Shown here: positions 55,953-64,000 of the stretch, piece by piece
How the letters are laid out: each line of letters begins with the position of its first letter
Numbering within the stretch: the first letter of the stretch is position 1
NCBI RefSeq assembly: GCF_021742065.1
Contig: NZ_JAKKIE010000002.1
Coordinates: 62,001-126,000 of the forward strand
Direction of reading: 5' to 3'
Length of the DNA: 64,000 bases
Source: Rhizorhapis sp. SPR117
GTDB taxonomy: Bacteria; Pseudomonadota; Alphaproteobacteria; Sphingomonadales; Sphingomonadaceae
Notes under the pieces: generated by a model
Seen by the model: the letters and a program-made list of their open reading frames with translations, nothing else
What the model was told of the DNA's origin: nothing
The model's database searches: none
Translations under genes and position numbers: made by a program

Positions 55953-56048
55953 TCCTTATCCAAATCCACGGTTCCCACACCAACACTCTTATAGGGAAAG
56001 GAGTAAACAGAGTGTGTATATGGACATCAAATGCCTAATCCATTGGCA

Positions 56049-56264
56049 TTATTTTCGGATGCGAAAGGCTTGCCCCTCGTTGGTCAGATCTTCAACCAGG
56101 TGCCAACTATTTTCCCGCGCCAGGCTGCGCAATTCACCTGGAGCGGCAGGATCGTCAGCAAAAATCAGGATTTCAGCATGTTCACGAAGCATGCGCGCAG
56201 CCCGCAAGGCCGGCCAAGGACAACGCATGCCCCGTGCATCGATCTGCACCATCTTATTTTCCAA
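56049..56264 (-). CDS. TusA/SirA-family sulfurtransferase-like protein
   Basis: A 71-residue protein with the single active Cys15 in RGMRCPWPALRAARML, the TusA family CPxP motif. Some of these proteins carry sulfur for tRNA thiolation or cofactor synthesis; the exact role is uncertain. It overlaps the der 3' end by 11 bases; a second ATG at codon 5 would also fit. Confidence 0.88.
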   Translation of the reverse strand: MENKMVQIDARGMRCPWPALRAARMLREHAEILIFADDPAAPGELRSLARENSWHLVEDLTNEGQAFRIRK

Positions 56265-57633
56265 AAGGATTTTTCGGCGCGCGTAAGGTCAGCCGCACCG
56301 GCACCGCGCCAAATCCCAGTTCTTTCCTGATGCCATTCACCAGATAACGGCGATAGCTTTCGGGAAGTTGATCCACCCGGGTGCCAAATAATATGAAACC
56401 GGGCGGTCGGGTTTTGGCTTGTGTCAGATAACGCAGCTTGATCCGCTTGCCGCCGGGTGCTGGCGGCGGATTGGCTTCCAGCGCTTTTTCAAACCAACGA
56501 TTGAGTGTCCCGGTCGAAACGCGCTTTGACCAAGCCGCACGGGCATCAAACGCCGCGCCCAAAAGCTGATCAATTCCTTTACCCGTAGCGCCAGAAATGG
56601 TGAGTAGCGGCACCCCGCGCGCCTGCGCCAGGCCTTCATCCAGCGCCTTGCGCACGCCTTGGTAAAGACTGCTGCCATTCTCGGCGACGTCCCATTTGTT
56701 GAGCGCGATGACAAGCGCCCGCCCTTCCTCCAAAATCCGGGAGGCGATCTTCAGATCCTGTACCTCCAGCCCGCGTGTGGCATCGAGCAGCAGCACGACT
56801 ACTTCTGCGAAATCGACGGCGTGGAGCGCATCGGCCACGGACAGCTTTTCCAGCTTGTCCTGCACCCGCGCCCGCTTGCGCATGCCCGCCGTGTCGATCA
56901 GACGCACGTCGCGTACTTTGCCTTCAGGGTCTTCCGATCGATCGATCCATTGCCAATCAATGGCAATGCTGTCGCGCGTAATGCCCGCTTCAGGTCCGGT
57001 AATGAGCCGGTCCTGGCCTAATATCTTGTTGATCAGAGTCGATTTTCCGGCATTCGGCCGCCCGACAATGGCAAGCTTCAGCACCGCATCAGGCGCTTCC
57101 TCATCATCCTCATTTGTGTCGGCTTGGTCCGGTTCGTCCCGCTCCAGATAGGGCAGCATGGCTTGAAACAGGTCCGCCATGCCCTGACCATGTTCAGCAC
57201 TGATCGTCACGGGTTCGCCCAGACCCAATGCATAGGCTTCCAATATGCCAGCATCGGACGCGCGGCCCTCGACCTTGTTGGCGACGAGAAATACCGGGGT
57301 CTTGCTGCCGCGCAACCAGCGTGCGATTTCCTCGTCCAACGGCGTTATGCCGGCGCGAGCATCGATCATGAACAAGGCGACATCCGCAGACGCGACCGCC
57401 GCCTCTGTTTGCGCCCGCATCCGTCCAGGCAAGGTATGGGGATCCTCATCCTCATACCCTGCCGTATCGATGACCCGGAAATCCAGACCCAACAGGTGTG
57501 CATCACCCTCCCGCCGGTCTCGCGTAACCCCGGGCCGGTCATCGACCAGCGCCAGTTTCTTGCCGACAAGGCGGTTGAACAAAGTGGACTTGCCGACATT
57601 GGGCCGCCCGATAATCGCTAATACGGGCAGCAT
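56254..57633 (-). CDS. der: Ribosome-associated GTPase Der (EngA)
   Basis: A 459-residue tandem GTPase. G domain 1: GRPNVGKSTLFNRL (residues 9-22), DTAGY, NKVEG. G domain 2: GRPNAGKSTLINKIL near residue 190, DTAGMRKRA, NKWDVAE. A C-terminal KH-like domain (RIKLRYLTQAKTRPPGFILF, then LPESYRRYLVNGIRKELG) follows. It assists 50S assembly. It is downstream of bamB on the same strand. Confidence 0.97.
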   Translation of the reverse strand: MLPVLAIIGRPNVGKSTLFNRLVGKKLALVDDRPGVTRDRREGDAHLLGLDFRVIDTAGYEDEDPHTLPGRMRAQTEAAVASADVALFMIDARAGITPLDEEIARWLRGSKTPVFLVANKVEGRASDAGILEAYALGLGEPVTISAEHGQGMADLFQAMLPYLERDEPDQADTNEDDEEAPDAVLKLAIVGRPNAGKSTLINKILGQDRLITGPEAGITRDSIAIDWQWIDRSEDPEGKVRDVRLIDTAGMRKRARVQDKLEKLSVADALHAVDFAEVVVLLLDATRGLEVQDLKIASRILEEGRALVIALNKWDVAENGSSLYQGVRKALDEGLAQARGVPLLTISGATGKGIDQLLGAAFDARAAWSKRVSTGTLNRWFEKALEANPPPAPGGKRIKLRYLTQAKTRPPGFILFGTRVDQLPESYRRYLVNGIRKELGFGAVPVRLTLRAPKNPFGK

Positions 57634-57676
57634 ATTGGCCTGCCTACCTCCTGATGATCCGATTGCTGCTCATCGT

Positions 57677-59005
57677 TCAACGATAGGCCGTCAAGCGACC
57701 ATTATCGTCAAGGATGTAGAGCATGTTGCCCGCTACCACCGGAGAAAGCGACATACCGGAATTCAACTCTTGTGTCGCCTGCACCGATCCGTCGGCGGGG
57801 TTCACATAGTCGAGTTCGCCTTCCGAAGATACAAGGATAAGACGCCCGCCCGCAAGAACCGGTCCCGTCCAGCTGATCGGCTTTTCCTTTTTCTTGGCCT
57901 TGCGATAATGCTTCAGTTGGCTGATCCAGCGAATTCGCCCTGTTGCGCGCGCCACGCATAGCAATTTGGCTTCATCGGTCACCACAAACAACCATTCACC
58001 TGCGACCCAAGGGGTGGAAATGCCCGCCGCGTTGAGTTCCCACAACCGCTGGCCCGTTACCAATTCATACGACGCCATGCGACCGCCCTGCCCGACGGCA
58101 TAGACCCGGCCCCGGTCGATAACAGGATCGGCATCGATGTCGGCAAGTGATGCCACAGCGGTCGAAATGCTGGTGCGTGACAACGCATCGCCCCAAAGAC
58201 TTCGTCCGTTTTCATAACGATAGGCGGTCAGTTCGCCCGAACTATATCCGGCAATCACCGTCCCCTGCCCCGCCGCCGGAGCCGCAACGCCGAAAACGCC
58301 GGTGACTTCCAGCGTGCCTGCCTCGGTCCAGACGAGTTCGCCATCAGGCGCGTTCAGCGCGAAAATCTGATTGTCCTGCGACATCACATAGACATGGCCA
58401 TTGGATAGCGTTGGCGATCCGCGCAAAGGGCCGCCGGGCCGCTTTTTCCAAATAACGCTGCCATCGCCAGTGTTAAGCGCGACGACATCGCCGACGCCGG
58501 TTGTCGCATACAGGCGATCACCCTCCGCGCTGACGCCGCCACCAAAAAGGGCGCTGTTATTACCGCCCGATCCCAAGCTGGCCGTCCAGACCCTTGCGCC
58601 TGTCCCCGCATCGAAGGCATGGACCCGCGCATCGGTGTCAATTGCATAGACCCGTCCGTCGCTTACTACAGGCGCAGACGCCAGACGCGCCGAATTGCTG
58701 CTGCCCTTGATATTGGCCGACCAGACTTTCTGCGGCGAAGCGCCTAACGCCAAATGCCCCATGGATTTGGCCGCGTTACCGCCCGGCTGTGCCCAGTCGG
58801 CATTGACCTCTGGGCTGGGAAGAACAACCTGAACATCGGCGATGGACGGATCAAGCTCTACGCCGGATTCCGACGTCAGAATGGAAATACGATCTCCCAC
58901 AACGGGCGTCTTGGGACCGCCCTTGCCCTTGAAGACACCACATCCCGAAAGGAGCGCTATCGCCACAACGGCGGCTGTCACGCGCATATGTCTATTCACC
59001 TTCAT
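57677..59005 (-). CDS. bamB: BamB outer-membrane assembly lipoprotein (PQQ-like propeller)
   Basis: A 442-residue lipoprotein: signal with lipobox LLSGC near residue 21, then an eight-bladed beta-propeller recognisable from repeated VYAVGQGGR / LYATTGVGDVVALN / VYAIDTDARVHAFDAGTGARV-type strands. BamB is part of the BAM complex that inserts outer-membrane proteins. ATG 59005 is used because it starts the signal peptide; the longer frame is not. It overlaps yfgM by 14 bases and is followed by der. Confidence 0.92.
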   Translation of the reverse strand: MKVNRHMRVTAAVVAIALLSGCGVFKGKGGPKTPVVGDRISILTSESGVELDPSIADVQVVLPSPEVNADWAQPGGNAAKSMGHLALGASPQKVWSANIKGSSNSARLASAPVVSDGRVYAIDTDARVHAFDAGTGARVWTASLGSGGNNSALFGGGVSAEGDRLYATTGVGDVVALNTGDGSVIWKKRPGGPLRGSPTLSNGHVYVMSQDNQIFALNAPDGELVWTEAGTLEVTGVFGVAAPAAGQGTVIAGYSSGELTAYRYENGRSLWGDALSRTSISTAVASLADIDADPVIDRGRVYAVGQGGRMASYELVTGQRLWELNAAGISTPWVAGEWLFVVTDEAKLLCVARATGRIRWISQLKHYRKAKKKEKPISWTGPVLAGGRLILVSSEGELDYVNPADGSVQATQELNSGMSLSPVVAGNMLYILDDNGRLTAYR

Positions 59006-59726
59006 TGTCCCCACTTCCGACCGGTGTACCGGCATCATCGTCCCGGTCGGTTTTGACCGCATCCACTCCCAATAGACCCGCCATCTGAACAGAGCGTGTC
59101 CGGATCGTTTCCGGTACGGCATCGTCCTTTGAAATAGCAGCGAAAAGCGGGCCTGCAAGTTCGGGCTTGCGCAATTTCATGTAGGCAATCGCAACCATTT
59201 CACCGGCACTGCCAAACCAGGGATTCCCCTCAATGGCCAATGGCTTCAGCCGGTCCACAACCGCCTGGGGCTGCACATCATCAAATTCCAATGCCGTTTG
59301 ACGCACCAGCGCCAGGTCGCGATAGGGCTGAGCCAGCTTCTCGTCCGCTGCAATCGCCTTGTACTGCGCGATCGCAGCCTTTTCATTTCCATTTTCCAGC
59401 GCCAGCGCAGCCTTCATAAGCAATGCAGCGGCCCGATATCCCGGTTGATCGGCGGCGGCAAGCGCATCAATCTGCCTGGTGGCCTCCGCCTTGTCCCCGG
59501 CCTCGACCGTGTCGAGCGCCTTGGATAGCGCTTCACCCGTTTCGCCGGCTTTCTGTTCGGCCTGATGGTTCCACCAGAGCCAACCGCCAAAGGCGACAAG
59601 CCCAAGAACGATGAGCGCCAACAACCACCGGCCATAGCGCGCCCAGAACCCTGTAAGCTGATCATGACGCAGCGCTTCATCAACCTCACGCATAAAGGCT
59701 TCGTTATTCTGAGGCGTTAGGGCCAA
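58992..59726 (-). CDS. yfgM: YfgM-like tetratricopeptide membrane protein
   Basis: A 244-residue protein anchored by one N-terminal helix (WLLALIVLGLVAFGGWLWW, residues about 35-53), with TPR-like helical repeats exposed to the periplasm (QIDALAAADQPGYRAAALLM, ALENGNEKAAIAQYKAI). YfgM interacts with periplasmic chaperones and the Sec machinery. Start TTG at 59726 with GGAG seven bases upstream gives MALTPQNNEAFMREV, a likely native N-terminus. It pairs with bamB. Confidence 0.88.
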   Translation of the reverse strand: MALTPQNNEAFMREVDEALRHDQLTGFWARYGRWLLALIVLGLVAFGGWLWWNHQAEQKAGETGEALSKALDTVEAGDKAEATRQIDALAAADQPGYRAAALLMKAALALENGNEKAAIAQYKAIAADEKLAQPYRDLALVRQTALEFDDVQPQAVVDRLKPLAIEGNPWFGSAGEMVAIAYMKLRKPELAGPLFAAISKDDAVPETIRTRSVQMAGLLGVDAVKTDRDDDAGTPVGSGDNEGE

Positions 59727-59795
59727 AATCGATCTCCGGTGGGAATTGCATGATGGTTGGACGCGGACCTTAGCGGCGGATGCACACAAGGAAAA

Positions 59796-60668
59796 TCACT
59801 TTTTCGGGCGATAGACCTGTTCGTCCGTGGGGAAGCTGCGGTTGCGAACCTCCGCGGCGTATTTCGTGACCGCACCAGTAATCGTTTCGGCAAGCGATTC
59901 ATAGCGCTTGACGAAGCGGGGCACGCGTTCGAACATGCCCAGCAAGTCGTCGATGACCAGCACTTGGCCATCACAATCGACCGACGCACCGATACCAATG
60001 GTGGGACAGGACACCGCCGCCGTCACATCACGTGCGATCTGCTCCATCACCCCTTCGACGACCAGCAGGAAACAGCCCGCGGCATCGACTGCGCAGGCAT
60101 CACGCATGATTTTTTCAGCCTCCGCCTTGCTTCGGCCCCGCGCGCCATAGCCGCCCAGCGTATTGACCGCCTGCGGAGTCAAGCCAACATGGGCGCATAC
60201 CGGAATACCCCGCGCGGTCAGGAAAGCGATGGTTTCGGCCATGGCCTCCCCACCTTCCATTTTCACGCCCGCAGCGCCGGTTTCCTTCATTATGCGCGCG
60301 GCATTTTCAAATGCTTGTGCAGGGGAAGCTTCATAACTGCCAAAGGGCATATCGACGATGACGAGGCTGTGATAGCTTCCGCGCACGACAGCCGCGCCAT
60401 GGTTGCACATCATTTCCATCGTTACCGGCACTGTCGATGGCAATCCATAAACCACCTGTCCCAGCGAATCGCCGACAAGCAGGACATCGCAATGCGGGTC
60501 CAGCAATTGCGCCATCCGCGCGGTATAGGCGGTCAGCATGACAATCGGTTCGGCTGTCCGCCCATCCGCCTTGCGCGCACGGACGGCGGGCACGGTCAGA
60601 CGCTTCATTGGCGCAGGAGTCGGATTCGCGCGCGAGGTGGAGGTATCGAGAGTGAATGTAGTGGACAT
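59796..60668 (-). CDS. panB: 3-methyl-2-oxobutanoate hydroxymethyltransferase
   Basis: PanB makes ketopantoate from ketoisovalerate and methylene-THF in pantothenate synthesis. The 290-residue protein has [40 protein letters not shown] and [18 protein letters not shown] as family marks. A normal (alpha8/beta8) length with about 25 extra N-terminal residues. No panC is adjacent. Confidence 0.96.
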   Translation of the reverse strand: MSTTFTLDTSTSRANPTPAPMKRLTVPAVRARKADGRTAEPIVMLTAYTARMAQLLDPHCDVLLVGDSLGQVVYGLPSTVPVTMEMMCNHGAAVVRGSYHSLVIVDMPFGSYEASPAQAFENAARIMKETGAAGVKMEGGEAMAETIAFLTARGIPVCAHVGLTPQAVNTLGGYGARGRSKAEAEKIMRDACAVDAAGCFLLVVEGVMEQIARDVTAAVSCPTIGIGASVDCDGQVLVIDDLLGMFERVPRFVKRYESLAETITGAVTKYAAEVRNRSFPTDEQVYRPKK

Positions 60669-60883
60669 GACACGCTTCTAACGCCCTTCTCCGAATTGCG
60701 CCAGCAGTGGCGTTGGGCATTATCAAAAGCCACATAGGGCGCTGATCGACATGGCATGGAAGCCCTTGTGCCCAATTTCAATGCGCACCTCAGCTTCCAG
60801 CCAAGAATAGTGAAAGTGAACAACTGGTCCTTTGCACTACTGTAAGGCGGCAAAGAAACAGCTTTGCCGTGCTCGCCCCTTCA

Positions 60884-61171
60884 TTAGCGCCTCTGGCGCT
60901 CCATCAATTCAATCAGTTCATTGAATTTCGCACGCTGTTCGGTTTCGTCTCCTGAGGCGATGGCCTCGGCAACACAGGTTGCCGCATGGTCCTTGAGCAC
61001 CTCGCTCTCAACCTTGGCAAGCGCCGATTTCACTGCCTGGATCTGAGTCAGCACGTCGATGCAATAGCGCCCGTCCTCAATCATCTGCGCCACACCGCGC
61101 ACCTGCCCGGCAATGCGGTTGAGGCGGTTCACCTTGGCTTTGATATTCTTGATATTGTCGTCACAGGTCAA
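60884..61171 (-). CDS. CsoR/RcnR/FrmR-family metal-sensing repressor, CsoR-like
   Basis: A 95-residue helical repressor. The Cys37-His62-Cys66 set (RYCIDVL, LKDHAATCV) matches the Cu(I) site of CsoR (Cys36, His61, Cys65). The start is TTG at 61171 with AAGGA upstream; an upstream in-frame ATG would put 32 extra residues across the operator and is rejected. An ATACCC/GGGTAT operator lies directly upstream. No copper exporter is next to it in the window. Confidence 0.88.
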   Translation of the reverse strand: MTCDDNIKNIKAKVNRLNRIAGQVRGVAQMIEDGRYCIDVLTQIQAVKSALAKVESEVLKDHAATCVAEAIASGDETEQRAKFNELIELMERQRR

Positions 61172-61935
61172 TTTTCGATTCCTTAAAAATACCCTGCGTG
61201 GGTATATATTCCCTGTCGAGAGAGGCAATACGTGATCGCCTTTAAGTAGCGCAAGTCCTTCATTCACAATATGTCATCAAGGGTGCTGTCACTGAAGCCG
61301 CAATAATGTGCGTTATATAGCTTGATCGGGATCAATGCCGTCCTCTCATCAACTGAATGTGTGCCGACCGACAGGAAAGACCCTAGCCCGGATATCTCAA
61401 AGGTAGGGGGTGCATGGGGGCTCTGAATCGGATGAATAAATTTCTTCTGCAACAAAGTCTTACCGGACGGCAGAGGCGTTCCCCGATGCCAACACAGTGT
61501 AGCGCAAGGACATACGGATTTGCACGTGTAGAATCGCTGGCGGTGGTAGCTGGTCGCCCGTGAACAAAGGGATGTTCGTTTCGGGGCTGCGCAGAGCGCG
61601 CCGTCGCGGTGGTGCCGAAGGCGTTTACCTGATGCTTGACGTTCAGATGGCGAGCATTTTCGGTTGGCCTGTGGGGATTCAGCCAGACGAGAGCTTCGCC
61701 CATGGGCTATGCTGACAGTCCCCTATGTGCGAATATGCCGAAAGGTGGTGTGCTTGGGCCGCGCAGTACCTACCGACGCGCTTTGCGTGCCGATGGCTAT
61801 GCAGCTTGGTCTGCTCGCGCGGCAGCGGACAGGACGAGGAGCTTAATTGAGCAAGCCCTGCAACTTCCCAAAAACCCGGCAGTTGACAATATTCGCGCGC
61901 GAGTTCTTTCACTTCAGCAGCCATCTGGGAGGCAA
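61172..61935. other. 764-base stretch without a recognisable gene
   Basis: Apart from the CsoR operator at the left end, no coding gene is supported. Open frames on both strands (minus 61383-61703; plus in-frame extension of the BCCT frame from 61636) have no recognisable domain. It may hold remains of a mobile element or a decayed gene at the edge of the BCCT module. Confidence 0.6.
61189..61205. promoter_or_regulatory. CsoR-type operator
   Basis: ATACCC and GGGTAT flank TGCGT, a perfect 6-bp dyad like the GTATACCC-N4/5-GGGTATAC sites of CsoR proteins. It lies 18 bases upstream of the csoR-like TTG start, so self-repression is likely. Confidence 0.75.
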
Positions 61936-63929
<1,994 letters not shown>

Positions 63930-63930
<1 letters not shown>

Positions 63931-64000
63931 TGGCGGGGCTCGACCAGACGGGCCGACATCGCGCGAGAGCGAACGCTTCCAGGTCGCAAGGCATCTCCTG
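63930..64000 (+). CDS. Possible start of a further gene, cut by the window edge
   Basis: An ATG overlapping the BCCT stop (TGATGG) opens a frame that runs to the window end (MAGLDQTGRHRARAN). Only 23 codons are present, so no family can be named; it could equally be non-coding. Confidence 0.25.

Noticed and set aside
61383..61703. 106-codon minus-strand open frame as a transposase remnant
   Set aside because: No transposase motif or terminal inverted repeats could be recognised; kept only as part of the gene-free stretch.

Overview
The window is a chromosomal stretch of an alphaproteobacterium of the order Sphingomonadales (a Sphingomonas/Sphingobium-like organism). The basis is a serine palmitoyltransferase with its own acyl carrier protein, candidate bacterial ceramide-synthesis genes, a complete NepR/PhyR/EcfG general stress response locus, and sphingomonad-style intergenic inverted repeats. 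Genus or species cannot be fixed from the sequence alone. No rRNA, tRNA, CRISPR array, prophage or intact insertion sequence was recognised.

Layout. 0-12.4 kb: housekeeping genes (thiD, glmM, nnrU-like, peptide transporter, nitroreductase, small GntR regulator, AEC carrier, rplU-rpmA, GNAT, membrane desaturase, obg-proB). 12.5-16.4 kb: an NAD(P)-dependent SDR that is a candidate ceramide reductase, then a vitamin B12 uptake operon btuFCD behind a cobalamin riboswitch. 16.4-20.7 kb: a lone type-I-secretion-type ABC exporter, a polysaccharide flippase and a solitary PycTM-like membrane protein. 20.8-31.6 kb: a lipid region with acyl carrier protein, serine palmitoyltransferase, a hybrid histidine kinase with a suspicious 5' end, a Tam41-like nucleotidyltransferase plus lipid kinase, a DUF2141 protein, lptF-lptG, a fatty acid hydroxylase and a GNAT-fold candidate ceramide synthase. 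31.6-46.2 kb: xthA, erpA, M23 peptidase, DUF455 protein, bcp, glnE, an orphan NepR, tgt, a DSF synthase (rpfF) convergent with a GGDEF-EAL protein, queA, PPIase, coaD, ispA, xseB. 46.3-50.7 kb: MliC-like lipoprotein and the general stress response locus. 50.7-61.3 kb: purL, TonB-like protein, methyltransferase, bfd-bfr, Hpt protein, tusA-like, der, bamB, yfgM, panB, csoR. 61.3-64 kb: a gene-poor stretch and a BCCT transporter that looks like accessory DNA.

How the genes work together. The ACP, SPT, SDR, GNAT-fold acyltransferase and FA hydroxylase can account for building and modifying ceramide. The lipid kinase and nucleotidyltransferase could add a phosphate-linked headgroup. LptF/LptG sit inside this region, although sphingomonads generally carry glycosphingolipid instead of LPS in the outer membrane, so export of sphingolipid by an Lpt bridge is a concrete hypothesis. 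In the stress locus a degenerate HisKA_2 protein (PhyP-like) is followed by NepR, PhyR and EcfG; a second NepR-like gene about 11 kb away has an EcfG-like promoter right at its start. Features flagged as candidates rest on motif recognition only; no database search was run.
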